This document shows, in pieces, positions 1 through 8,903 of a DNA stretch of 64,000 nucleotides. Positions within the stretch are counted from its first letter, which is position 1; each line of letters opens with the position of its first letter. The stretch is from Pirellulaceae bacterium (GTDB taxonomy: Bacteria > Planctomycetota > Planctomycetia > Pirellulales > Pirellulaceae). The notes beneath the pieces were generated by a model. It was not told where the DNA came from and searched no databases. It saw only the letters and a program-made list of their open reading frames with translations. Position numbers and translations under genes: made by a program. Location of the stretch: assembly GCA_026004775.1 (NCBI GenBank), contig BPJU01000014.1, positions 62,001-126,000 on the forward strand. Reading direction: 5' to 3'.

Positions 1-1498
1 AGTCGGCTGGGATTTTTTCACGATGAGAATTGGTAACTTCGATGTAATACCCGAAAACTTTATTGTATCCGACTTTCAAATTAGGTATACCTGTTCTTTG
101 TATTTCTTTTGCCTGGTATTCGGCAATCCACTGTTTCCCGCCGCGGGCCAGGGCCCGCAGGCGATCCAGTTCTGCGTGATAACCATCGCGGATGAAGCCG
201 CCTTCGCGGGCCTGCAAGGGGCAGCTTTCCACAAGAGCCGCTCTCAGCTCGTCGCGCAGCTCCTCCAACAAGTCAATGCGGGCAAGAATGTTTTTCAACA
301 ATGGTGCATCGAACCGTTCGATTCGTTCGACCAGGGAAGGCAGTTGTTCCAGTGCCCGGCCGATCGCTTCCAGGTCGCGGGGCGTGGTTCGACCGGTGGT
401 GACTCGAGCCACCAGCCGCTCCAGGTCCGGCAACCTTGCCAGCAAACGCCGCACGTCAGCCCGTTCGGTCGGAAAGGCCAGGCATTGGGCTACGGCTTCC
501 AGGCGATCCTCGATGGCCGGCACGTCCGCCAGCGGTGAAGCGAGCCATTCGGCCAGCAGGCGCGAGCCCATGGCGGTCACCGTTTGGTCCATTACCCACA
601 GGAGGGAGCCTTCCCGACGTCCCTCGCGCAGTGTCCGCGTCAACTCGAGACTGCGGCGAGTCGCAACGTCCAACTCGAGCGATTTGCTGGGCCGATACGG
701 TAACAGGCGGTCAATGTGCTGGAGTGAACTTTTCTGCGTTTCCTTCAAATAGTCCAGAATGGCTCCCGCAGCACGGATCGCCGGCCGATCCTCTTCCGTA
801 AAACCAAACCCCTCCAGAGTGGCCGTCCCGAACTGGCTGTGTAGAGCCTGGACAGCCGCATCCAGAGAAAACGCCCACGCGGGTCGTCGCGTGACGGCCG
901 GTTGGCGGTCCACGGTGGGCGGCAGCGGCGCTTCGTCGACCAATAACAACTCGCGAGGCGCAATCCGCCCGAGTTGGTCGGCCAAATGTTCCGGCAGCAG
1001 TGTCATGGCAAAAAAACGTCCGGTGGAAAGATCACACCAGGCCAATCCCCCCACCGCCGGCTGCCGGGATCCATCCGATGGTCCGATCCATGCGGCAAGG
1101 TAATTCGGCTGCCGCGGGTCGAGCAAGCCGTCGTCCGTGAGCGTGCCGGGAGTAACCAGGCGAGTGACCTCGCGCCTCACCAGCCCGGTGGCCTTCCGAG
1201 GGTCCTCGACCTGCTCGCAAACCGCCACCCGAAAGCCGAGCGCGATCAGTTTGCCGAGGTAACTTTCCAACTGGTGATGAGGGAAGCCGGCCATGGGAAT
1301 GGCGTTCTCACCTTTTTCCCGGCTGGTAAGCGCAAGGCCGAGCGCTTCGGCTGCCGTCTGGGCATCTTCATAGAACAGCTCGTAAAAGTCGCCCATACGG
1401 AAGAGCAACAGAGCGTCGGGGCACGACCGCTTCGCCTCCAGATACTGCTGCATCATTGGGGTGGCGGCTTCCCATCTCCGTTGAAGTTGTTCGTCCAT
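1..1498 (-). CDS. mutS: DNA mismatch repair protein MutS, N-terminal part (3' end beyond window)
   Basis: MutS recognises mismatches and small loops and recruits MutL. The visible 499 codons start at the ATG complementary to 1496-1498 and run off the left edge. The N-terminus has the mismatch-binding Phe-X-Glu motif in GDFYELF, followed by the lesion-binding domain (TSREKGENAIPMAGFPHH) and the connector. The last visible residues, GYNKVFGYYIEVTNSH, belong to the conserved clamp/lever region. The ATPase domain would lie outside the window, as MutS is usually about 850-900 residues. The gene stands alone; its upstream 292 bp hold no other recognisable gene. Confidence 0.95.
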   Translation of the reverse strand, partial: MDEQLQRRWEAATPMMQQYLEAKRSCPDALLLFRMGDFYELFYEDAQTAAEALGLALTSREKGENAIPMAGFPHHQLESYLGKLIALGFRVAVCEQVEDPRKATGLVRREVTRLVTPGTLTDDGLLDPRQPNYLAAWIGPSDGSRQPAVGGLAWCDLSTGRFFAMTLLPEHLADQLGRIAPRELLLVDEAPLPPTVDRQPAVTRRPAWAFSLDAAVQALHSQFGTATLEGFGFTEEDRPAIRAAGAILDYLKETQKSSLQHIDRLLPYRPSKSLELDVATRRSLELTRTLREGRREGSLLWVMDQTVTAMGSRLLAEWLASPLADVPAIEDRLEAVAQCLAFPTERADVRRLLARLPDLERLVARVTTGRTTPRDLEAIGRALEQLPSLVERIERFDAPLLKNILARIDLLEELRDELRAALVESCPLQAREGGFIRDGYHAELDRLRALARGGKQWIAEYQAKEIQRTGIPNLKVGYNKVFGYYIEVTNSHREKIPAD

Positions 1499-1790
1499 CA
1501 AGAAACCAACCCCGGTACGTTTCCTCCCTTCTGTTGCACCGGGCCGAGCTTCACCCGGCGGCGCAGCCCGGCCTTTGGCTTGGCGTCCTTTTGTGAAACT
1601 GCCGCGCCATGACCGATCCGTCAAGCACCGGTGGCGCGTCTTTTCCTCCACAAGGTACGCCATACCGGTCAGGTCATCCGCAGCCGATCCGGCGACAAGC
1701 CGAAGTAAAAACAGGACAGCCGGCCAGAGCCAGCCTTGTCACCCGTGGCCAGGCTTGCCACAATTCCCGGCAACAATAGTAAGGTTATGG

Positions 1791-2885
1791 CTATTGCTGG
1801 CCGCGCAGCAAAGCGACCATGGCCCGTCCCATCGCCTCACCCACATCCATATACGTTTCGGCGTTTCCGTTGTAGTGATTGTTGGAAGCCCCTCCGTGGC
1901 ATAGAGGCTTCGTGTAGACCGTGGTAACGTTACCTCGAAACTCGGGATACTTGCCCGAGTTACCGTCGACGGCCAATTGGGCCTCTAAAATCAACCCGTC
2001 GTTCCCACGGGCACCTTTTTCCGTCTGGCCCAAAGTCGCGCAGACGAATTTAGCATCCGGAGCCTGGAAGTCGACCCGCAGTTGCTTGATGAACCGAACA
2101 AGATCCTCTTCGTATCGGGATGCCAGACCGGCGTCATAGCGGTCCTTGTCGCCCTGCCAGAAAAAGAAGCCGGCGATTTCATAACGAGTCGCACCAGGAT
2201 AGTATTCTTCCAATCGACTAAGTACCGCTTTGGCGTTCGCTGTGTCACCATCATACTGCACGCCGGCATACCAGTTTATCGGTTGCGGCGTGGTGTTCTT
2301 TTCCCACCGCATCGGTGATTGGCCGTAACCGGCATAGATATAAGTCTTGAGCAGTCCTGTCTTTTTGTCTCGCTCCTGGAACTCGAATCCGGGACTTCCC
2401 GGGGGCAGCAAATCCCAACCGAGGCTTCGATTACCGATGCAACTTTTCAGCAGTAGTACCGGTTCATCCAGGGCGTAACCCAAACAATGACCGATGCCGA
2501 TTTCCGGACCGATGGTACGCGCGTTAACCGTCAACCAATCATTGGCATAAATTTTCATTGGGCCTTTGCCACTGCCCATGACGCGTACGTATCGCACGTC
2601 TTTGCGGACCGTCCAGTTGCCGGAGTCGTCAACCAAGTAGGGATATCTGTTTTTCACTTTTATGGCGTGTTCCAAAGTGCCGTCTTTATCGGGCGGTCCA
2701 ACTCTTCCCATTCCGAGCATGTTCGACTGTCCCAGCAATATGAAAACCTTCACCGGTTGGCTCATGTCGGCTGGTCGGCCGTCGGGATCCGGTAGCGTGT
2801 CGGGAAGTTGATCGCTAAGTGTCGCAGACGCCGCAAGGAGCAAAGTGCTGACACAGAGGAACGGGCTGACGCAACTCTTCTTCAC
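1791..2885 (-). CDS. Secreted SASA-family (sialate O-acetylesterase-like) carbohydrate esterase
   Basis: A 364-residue protein of the SGNH-like SASA family (formerly DUF303), which removes acetyl groups from sugars. The nucleophile block VFILLGQSNMLG lies near residue 48 and the conserved FFWQGDKD block further on. The start is a GTG at 2885: an AAGGAG ribosome-binding site lies 9 nt upstream, and the first residues (VKKSCVSPFLCVSTLLLAA) form a signal peptide. It ends a leftward block of esterase, sulfatase, esterase. This suggests coordinated removal of acetyl and sulfate groups from one polysaccharide; the substrate is unknown. Confidence 0.88.
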   Translation of the reverse strand: MKKSCVSPFLCVSTLLLAASATLSDQLPDTLPDPDGRPADMSQPVKVFILLGQSNMLGMGRVGPPDKDGTLEHAIKVKNRYPYLVDDSGNWTVRKDVRYVRVMGSGKGPMKIYANDWLTVNARTIGPEIGIGHCLGYALDEPVLLLKSCIGNRSLGWDLLPPGSPGFEFQERDKKTGLLKTYIYAGYGQSPMRWEKNTTPQPINWYAGVQYDGDTANAKAVLSRLEEYYPGATRYEIAGFFFWQGDKDRYDAGLASRYEEDLVRFIKQLRVDFQAPDAKFVCATLGQTEKGARGNDGLILEAQLAVDGNSGKYPEFRGNVTTVYTKPLCHGGASNNHYNGNAETYMDVGEAMGRAMVALLRGQQ

Positions 2886-2938
2886 TGCACAAATCTCCTT
2901 GTTTCGTGCCAAACGTGAACCTCAGCGGAAACGATCTG

Positions 2939-4558
2939 CTAAGGGCGGCTCCGCCCCGCCGATTTGGACTTTTCCAATAGTTGTTTTAAGTCCTGTACTA
3001 TTTCAGGCTTCTCGAAGTACAAGTTTTTCGTTTCGCCGGGATCGAGTTCCAAATTGTAAAGTTGTCCAGGTGCATCCGGTGCAGTATCCGCAATACGGTA
3101 TCTTTGTAGAAGTGGATTATTCTCGTAGCGGTTGCCGCCCGATCCGGGGTGATCCAGATATTTCCAAGGGCCGCGCCGGATGGCCAGAAAGCTGGCTCCG
3201 GCTGCCTGATGCAGCAAGTAGGGGCGGCCGGCAGGCGAATCGCGCCCCAGCAGCAGCGGCAGAATACTGAAACTGTCTTCAGCGGCATCATGGGGTAGCT
3301 CAAATGCCACAAGTTCTGCCACAGTGGCTAGGAGATCGGTAAGGCAGACAGGGTGGGAACAGATCGAGCCGGGTGGAATCTTGCCGGGCCAGCAGGCGAT
3401 GAACGGAACCCGATGCCCACCCTCCCATTGATCGCGTTTCATGCCCCGCCACCGTCGGGCTCCATCGTGCCCGTAATCGGAACGCATATGCACCACCGCG
3501 GTGGTTTCCGGGCCATTGTCGCTGCTGAAAAATACTACCGTCTCGTTGGCTACCCCTAATTCGTCAACGGTGTCGAGAAGTTGCCCTACGATCCAATCCA
3601 GTTCGTGAAGGAAGTCGCCGTGAGGGCCGGCGCCCGACTTGCCCTGAAACCGGGGAGCCGCGAATGAGGGCAAATGGACCGCCTGAGTGGCATGGTACAG
3701 GAAAAAGGGCTGCGAGGGATTACGGCGGACATGCTCCCGCAGAAACTGCCGGCTCTTTTCCAGGAAAACCAGGTCCACTTCTTCCATGGGGAAACCCGGC
3801 GCTATAAAACCGGGGCGGCAGTCTTGGGCGTATGGATGACGCGGCAACCCCGATTTGTCGATCGTGCCGGTCGGGGGAACGGGTACGCGGTCGCCTTCGA
3901 TGAACGCGTACAACCAGTCGGTTGTCGGGCAGCAAGCCGTGCCGAAGAAGTAATCGAACCCGCAATCGAGCGGCCCGCCGCGTACAGCACGCGACCAGTC
4001 GACGCGCAACACCGCCTCCTTCCCGCCTTGATGGATGGCGCGACCGTTATGGTCAAAAAACGTCAGCCCCAAGTGCCACTTGCCCACCGCTGCCGTCGCA
4101 TAACCGCGCCGTTTGAGCATTTTCGCCAAAGTCAAGCGGTCCGCAGCAATCAACGAGGGTCCACCTACACCCGTGAAGACAGTACCACCACGCGGGATGC
4201 GAAACGCCATTTGGCCAGTTAGCAAGCCGTAGCGAGAGGGCGTGCATACCGTAGCCGGACTGTGGGCGTCGGTAAAGCGCATTCCCCGCCGTGCCAAAAG
4301 ATCGAGATTCGGCGTGTCGACTTTGGCCTGGTCGTTGTAACAACGTAGATCGCCATATCCCAAATCATCCGCCAGAATGATAATAATGTTGGGTAACCGT
4401 TCGTCTCGACCGGCCGCGGCCGACACGCCCGGCAACAGCGCAACACCGAATGTGACGGCTATGATCAGTCCGGGCAGCCCGGACAGTCTCCCCCATAACG
4501 TCGCTAACGGTTCGAGACGACTTTGCGGCCAGCCTCGGCTTTGTTTCGGGGTGTTCAT
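2939..4558 (-). CDS. Secreted formylglycine-dependent sulfatase (arylsulfatase A type)
   Basis: 539 residues with an N-terminal hydrophobic segment (about residues 30-48), so exported. The alkaline-phosphatase-fold sulfatase signature is present: metal-binding ILADDLGYGDL near residue 60 and CTPSR, in which Cys becomes formylglycine, followed by YGLLTGQ. GKWHLG and FFSSDNGPE supply further active-site residues. It lies between two SASA esterases on the same strand, with gaps of 53 and 22 bp to the chosen starts, so an operon is likely. No clear Shine-Dalgarno sequence precedes the ATG. An anaerobic sulfatase-maturating enzyme or FGE must be encoded elsewhere. Confidence 0.93.
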   Translation of the reverse strand: MNTPKQSRGWPQSRLEPLATLWGRLSGLPGLIIAVTFGVALLPGVSAAAGRDERLPNIIIILADDLGYGDLRCYNDQAKVDTPNLDLLARRGMRFTDAHSPATVCTPSRYGLLTGQMAFRIPRGGTVFTGVGGPSLIAADRLTLAKMLKRRGYATAAVGKWHLGLTFFDHNGRAIHQGGKEAVLRVDWSRAVRGGPLDCGFDYFFGTACCPTTDWLYAFIEGDRVPVPPTGTIDKSGLPRHPYAQDCRPGFIAPGFPMEEVDLVFLEKSRQFLREHVRRNPSQPFFLYHATQAVHLPSFAAPRFQGKSGAGPHGDFLHELDWIVGQLLDTVDELGVANETVVFFSSDNGPETTAVVHMRSDYGHDGARRWRGMKRDQWEGGHRVPFIACWPGKIPPGSICSHPVCLTDLLATVAELVAFELPHDAAEDSFSILPLLLGRDSPAGRPYLLHQAAGASFLAIRRGPWKYLDHPGSGGNRYENNPLLQRYRIADTAPDAPGQLYNLELDPGETKNLYFEKPEIVQDLKQLLEKSKSAGRSRP

Positions 4559-4580
4559 CTGTTGACAATACCCATCCCGT

Positions 4581-5666
4581 TCAGTTCGCGGATTTCGCTT
4601 CCATTCTCAGCATCGCCTCGCCAAACGCCACGCCGATCAAATAGTACGTCTTCCCGGACCCAAGGTAGTGATACGGCCGGTCGTTTCCCACCTTTTCCCA
4701 TTCGGCCTTCTGCTCTGGAGTCCCTCGCCAGTAACCTTTTTCAAAAAGTTCGTGGGCGTGCGTGTCGTAGAACTCTGCGGTGGGAACGAACACTACGTTT
4801 CCTCGAAACTCAGCGTATTCGGCTACGGCAGCTTGTGCCTTTTGAAATGCTCCGCGGTTCGGAACACCTCCGGTACCCAACTCGCCAATTACAAACGGCA
4901 TATTCGGCGCATTCAGATCCCGACGTACGTCCTTGATGAATTGAATGAGCCACTGCGTGTAATCAGCATAATCTCGGCTGCGTAGATCGCGATTGATCAT
5001 GTCATTGAACCCCTGAAACCACACGAAACCGGCGATGTGCACGCGCCGGCTTTTCAAGTGGGGAAACCGCGAATCGAGTTCGGCCAGTTCCCGTCGTGCA
5101 TGTTCGATCATCAAACGGTAGTAGTGACCGAAACGATTAGCCACTTCTTCGCGAGTAACCCGGGGCAAATTCCTCCGTTCCCGCTCCCACAACTGGTCAA
5201 TCTCCGTCGGTGCGGGAGGCGCTCCGGGCGGCCGAAAATCGACCATCAGCGATTTGCCGCCCCAAGCAATTTTGACAAGCACTACCGGCCCAGCAATCGC
5301 CTCACCCACCGCGTGACCAAATCCGAACTCCGGGCCGATCGAGTCTGGTCCTTTCGTCCCATACCCGACCGTCAACGGTCCATGTTTGGCTCCTCCAGGC
5401 TTCGTTGGATATGTGATCCAAACGTCGTCACGCACGCGCCATTGACCATCGTGCTTGAGAAGCGCGTATGTCGGTTTGATGAGAGGATCGTCGCGGTAAG
5501 TATCCAAGTGCCGAGGGTCACCTTTACCCTCCATGTTCGACTGGCCCACCAGGAAAAATACCCGTACTGGCTCCTCTTCCGATGCAAGCCCCGGTCCAAT
5601 AAACCAGACCAGCAAAGCGAAAATTGCCAGACCGGCTCGCCTGGCTCGCAAATACATCGTTACCAT
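4581..5666 (-). CDS. Secreted SASA-family carbohydrate esterase, second copy
   Basis: About 361 residues, paralogous to the esterase at 1791-2885. The nucleophile motif is VFFLVGQSNMEG and the later block is FVWFQGFND. A signal peptide (LAIFALLVWFIGPGLA) follows the start. Starts at 5666 and 5657 are both possible, and neither has a convincing ribosome-binding site; I chose 5666. It is the first gene of the leftward esterase-sulfatase-esterase block. Sequence divergence between the two esterases is high, which points to different linkages or acyl positions rather than a recent duplication. Confidence 0.87.
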   Translation of the reverse strand: MVTMYLRARRAGLAIFALLVWFIGPGLASEEEPVRVFFLVGQSNMEGKGDPRHLDTYRDDPLIKPTYALLKHDGQWRVRDDVWITYPTKPGGAKHGPLTVGYGTKGPDSIGPEFGFGHAVGEAIAGPVVLVKIAWGGKSLMVDFRPPGAPPAPTEIDQLWERERRNLPRVTREEVANRFGHYYRLMIEHARRELAELDSRFPHLKSRRVHIAGFVWFQGFNDMINRDLRSRDYADYTQWLIQFIKDVRRDLNAPNMPFVIGELGTGGVPNRGAFQKAQAAVAEYAEFRGNVVFVPTAEFYDTHAHELFEKGYWRGTPEQKAEWEKVGNDRPYHYLGSGKTYYLIGVAFGEAMLRMEAKSAN

Positions 5667-5910
5667 GCGCAATCCGAACAAATGGTTCGGTCTTTCTCCC
5701 CGCCACTGGCAAGAAGTGCCTGTCGCCGGCTACCTCTTGGATCAGGCAAGGCAAATTCGTACCAACACTTTTTCACACGTTTTTCCTTACAGCGGCTAGC
5801 GGTTCGTCTTTGTGATGGTTTGGGATGAGCGGAGTCGCATTGGACTGGCTGTTGCCCCACAGCGTTTTGTGAGTCGCGATACTTTGCCAGGGAGCGCGAC
5901 CGTACGGAAT

Positions 5911-6111
5911 AGGGATATCGTTCGCTTGACGGAAGGCGAACGTCGGCAGTGGGAGCAAGTGAGCCGGAAACTGACGGGGACAAGGCAGAAAGTGCGGCGA
6001 GCTCACATTCGGCGGAAAGCCGACGCAAACGGTCCGGGCTGGCTGGAACAACAAATCGCGGAGGCCTTTGCCTGCCGGTCCACAGTTTTCAGGGCCTGCT
6101 GGACGAACTAG
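5911..6111 (+). pseudogene. IS630-type transposase remnant (N-terminal HTH part)
   Basis: The frame reads RDIVRLTEGERRQWEQVSRK, then RRAHIRRKADANGPGW and EQIAEAFACRSTV before a stop at 6111. This matches the helix-turn-helix N-terminus of a common IS630 subfamily (V-R-L-T-x-E-E-R, A-R-I-L-L-K-A-D, D-x-x-I-A-x-A). No DDE domain follows; the sequence to 6538 is not recognisably coding. It belongs to a different subfamily from the intact IS630 element near 36 kb. A dead fragment is the best reading. Confidence 0.6.
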
Positions 6112-6538
6112 CCTCGATTACCTGCAACCAAGTGATCACTGACGGCGACGAGAACGCCCAGCCCTTTTCGATGCAGTCACGCTTCACGGCCCTCCAGGCC
6201 AGGGTCTTTGCTCTGCTTGGCCTTGAGCCAATAGCCAGGCCATTTGACAGGCCGTAGTCAGCCGGTGCACGGCCGATCATGCGACAAGTGCAACGGCCGC
6301 AAAGAGTTGCAAGAATCCTTATTTAGAACTACGGCTTGAAGAACCATTTGTTCGCGTTGCTGCTTCTCGTGCCGGACAAGATCGTACTAATTACTCGATC
6401 GATGGCTACCGCCAAAAATCGGCCACCCCGTTCTTGATTCCCAGGGGTGGGGATAAATTTAAGTAAGACAGGAGGGGTAGGCTGGGTTTCGGCAAGCGCC
6501 GTGGGCCGCGACGTGCGCGCCGAACGGAGGTGGCATCG
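6112..6538. other. Non-coding stretch upstream of the RAYT-like gene
   Basis: I see no gene, RNA or terminator here. The last 15 bases contain the GGAGG ribosome-binding site of the next gene. The rest may be eroded sequence from the transposase remnant that precedes it. Confidence 0.4.
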
Positions 6539-8191
6539 ATGGGACGTGCGGCTCGATATGAGATCTTGCCCGACGGCCAACCTGTGCGGGTAGCGTGCAT
6601 CTCGGAGTGTTCTCGCCAGCAAGCCCTGTTGGGCAAGGATCGGATACTGGGAAAGGATTTCTCCCACAGGCGCAAGATTCTTCTAGAGACGTGTAGCCGC
6701 TATCGTCCGGCCTTTGCGTTGGAGCTCTATTCGACGGCTGTGCTGCCCAACGCCTGGGTAAGCTATTTGCACTTGCATCCCGAGTGGGCGAAGAGCTGGT
6801 CGGCCGAGGAGCTACTGCTTCGCGTAAAGCATGCTTTTCCCAGGTCGGTTGCCAAAAGGTGCAGGGAGCACCGCATCCGCTGGAGGCGTAATGCACCGCC
6901 ACCGGAAGTGCTTTGCCAGGACGTGGAGTTTATTGAGTATTGGCGCGGGCAATTGGCGTCGCTGCCCTTTTTCGAACAAGTGGTCAAGCAACGCGTGGCG
7001 ATCCTCTTCAACCAGGAGGACCAGGTAAGCGGCCACTTTTGGTCCGACCGATATGGCTCGGTGCCGGTCAATGCCGAGTCCCATTCGATCCTGGTGGCAT
7101 TGATTCAAGAAATCGAGCTGGTGTCGACTGGTGTGGTCCCGATATCGGAGGTGTGTCACAGCGGTTCGCTGTGGGACCGATATGTGGGTTTGATGCGTGA
7201 GAAAGGCCTGGAAGACGACGACAGCTTGCTCCAGGTGGTAACGGACCTCAACGAATTGGTGATCACGGGACTGCGGACTCCGGACGGTGGCAGGATCCAG
7301 GTGGCGGGTGTGGAGCTGGAATCGGGGTTAGTGGTTGCGGGCGGGCTGCACGTGCCGGATGGTACGCAGAATCCATCACGGCAGAATCCGTCCAGGCACA
7401 GTCCGTCCAGGCAAAATCCGTCCAGGCGAAATGCATCAAGGCAAAATGCGTCCCGGCAAGGCCGGCAGGCAAATGAGGCGGCGAGTGCCGGCGCTGTTGA
7501 GCCAATACAAATTGATGGCTATGTGGAAGAAATACGCGAAGTGCTGGCGTTGGGGCCGGTGGATTGCCGGAGAGAGGGCTGGCCGGCAACCGACGTCGAC
7601 CAGTGGCACGGGATATCGGGAATCGGGCCGGTCGACCCGGTCGAATGGGTAGCGCTTTCGCGGTGGTTGGGTGCCACATGGCGGATTTGGCGGTTGGTGA
7701 AGCCCAGCGCCGATGTGGAAGAGGAGCAGATACACCGCCCGGGTCGCCATTGGAAAATCACGGACGAATTGCTCCAGGTCAAGCCGCTGGATGAGAATCT
7801 GCGAGACCGAGTGCGCCGGAACTTGGCCCATTGGCTTCAGGTGTGGGGGCAAGCCTGTCAACTGCCCGGCTTGAGCACGGAGGAAGAGGTTCAACAATGG
7901 GTCGAGCGGTTATTGGCGGCAAGGGAGAATCCGGACGAATTGGCGGGGGTGGTTGCGCTTCTGATGGGCTTTGGCGAGGCGGAGTTGGAGAGGCTGCGCG
8001 GGGTGCTCGGGCGGGTGCGGTTGCGGGTAGCGGATGTGATACGGACGGGCGAGGCGTGGGTGCGCAATCCGCTGAGGACCGCCAAGGAGTTGTTAGGGTT
8101 TAACGATTGGGTGAGGCGGCGGCGCGCGTTGCTGCGTAGCCAGCGCGAGGAGCGGGCAGGCTCGGACGAGAATCGGTTGGACTCGAGTTAG
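6539..8191 (+). CDS. RAYT/IS200-like (Y1 transposase family) protein lacking catalytic residues
   Basis: 550 residues from an ATG with GGAGG 8 nt upstream. The first 230 residues align by eye with the large planctomycete Y1-transposase family. MGRAARYEIL is followed by GKD..GKDF.HRR, then LELYSTAVLPNAWVSYLHLHPEW where family members have a NHxH metal site. WSAEELLLRVKHAFP and GHFWSDRYGS (family GRFWEGRFKS) follow. At residues 71-74 the HUH motif is replaced by NAWV, and the Tyr-containing YVDLNP block is replaced by IQEIELVS. The C-terminal 250 residues resemble nothing I know and include six tandem pentapeptide repeats. The protein is full length and open, so it may be a domesticated, catalytically dead DNA-binding protein. 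Confidence 0.7.
   Translation: MGRAARYEILPDGQPVRVACISECSRQQALLGKDRILGKDFSHRRKILLETCSRYRPAFALELYSTAVLPNAWVSYLHLHPEWAKSWSAEELLLRVKHAFPRSVAKRCREHRIRWRRNAPPPEVLCQDVEFIEYWRGQLASLPFFEQVVKQRVAILFNQEDQVSGHFWSDRYGSVPVNAESHSILVALIQEIELVSTGVVPISEVCHSGSLWDRYVGLMREKGLEDDDSLLQVVTDLNELVITGLRTPDGGRIQVAGVELESGLVVAGGLHVPDGTQNPSRQNPSRHSPSRQNPSRRNASRQNASRQGRQANEAASAGAVEPIQIDGYVEEIREVLALGPVDCRREGWPATDVDQWHGISGIGPVDPVEWVALSRWLGATWRIWRLVKPSADVEEEQIHRPGRHWKITDELLQVKPLDENLRDRVRRNLAHWLQVWGQACQLPGLSTEEEVQQWVERLLAARENPDELAGVVALLMGFGEAELERLRGVLGRVRLRVADVIRTGEAWVRNPLRTAKELLGFNDWVRRRRALLRSQREERAGSDENRLDSS
7367..7456 (+). repeat. Six in-frame 15-bp tandem repeats (QNPSR pentapeptides)
   Basis: Six consecutive 15-bp units resembling CAGAATCCGTCCAGG encode variants of Q-N-P/A-S-R within the RAYT-like gene. 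They lie between the transposase-like domain and the C-terminal region, and probably form a flexible basic linker. Unit 3 reads CACAGTCCGTCCAGG and the last two have Ala for Pro. The unit is a multiple of three, so copy number can change without breaking the frame. Confidence 0.9.
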
Positions 8192-8903
8192 TGTCCCGTG
8201 GTGGATGAACGTTCAGTTTTTCGGAAGCTTTTTTAGCAGCCCGAAGCGGGTTGTGGGGTGAGAGTCTTGTCGGTGGTGGCTTGTAAGAGCCGGCAATTGG
8301 TCTTTTGGGCTTCTTGTTGAGGCTTTTCTGAGCGGTATTGTGGCTGTCGGGGCGAACACGTGCCCGGGAAGTACCGATATTGTCTTATAGCATGATCCGC
8401 AATTGGGGTGGTATCGGTTCGCGGCCCCGCCGGGAAAAGCGTAGTGCCTGGCACCTCGTTTTTCGGCGGCGAACCGTACTGCCTGGCACCATATTTGGCG
8501 CGCGGACCGTAGTGCCTGGCACCGTTGTTTCGCGGTGGCTTGGTCATCGCGTTGCCCAGCACGGACTCCCTAGCGACTCGCCCGCGTCTGCTCAGATCCC
8601 ACACCCGGGGCTCCGGGTTAACAGAAAGTCGCGAATTAGTCCATTGGGTCCATTGAAAGGTCGCCACTTGGTCCATGGATCTCGGCGACCAACGGCGCGG
8701 CGCCGGCTGGCAAAGAACCACGTCGGACGCCCGCGGCTAACGGAAATCCTCGTAACCAGAAATCATTACTGTGACGAAGCACAAAAAAGGTATCTCTCTT
8801 ACTTAGCGGCACGCTGACGAGTAATCCCAGGCGGACCGCCGTACCTTTCCGCTCTATACAGAATGCCTCGGTCGATTGTCTAACACCGGATGGCTCACAC
8901 GTC
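8192..8903. other. Intergenic region with REP-like palindromes
   Basis: 712 bp between the RAYT-like gene and the converging molybdoenzyme gene. Apart from the palindrome array at 8441-8523 I see no gene, terminator or RNA. The longest frames on either strand lack family similarity or a ribosome-binding site. Confidence 0.5.
8441..8523. repeat. Array of three REP-like palindromes (GTAGTGCCTGGCACC)
   Basis: GTAGTGCCTGGCACC occurs at 8441-8455 and 8509-8523, with the variant GTACTGCCTGGCACC at 8476-8490, so the period is 33-35 bp. The core GTGCC-T-GGCAC is a hairpin-forming palindrome. The spacers also resemble each other (T-rich, then CGGCGGCGAACC or GCGCGGACC). The array starts 250 bp after a RAYT-like gene, the position in which REP elements and their RAYT are often found. 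Confidence 0.8.
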
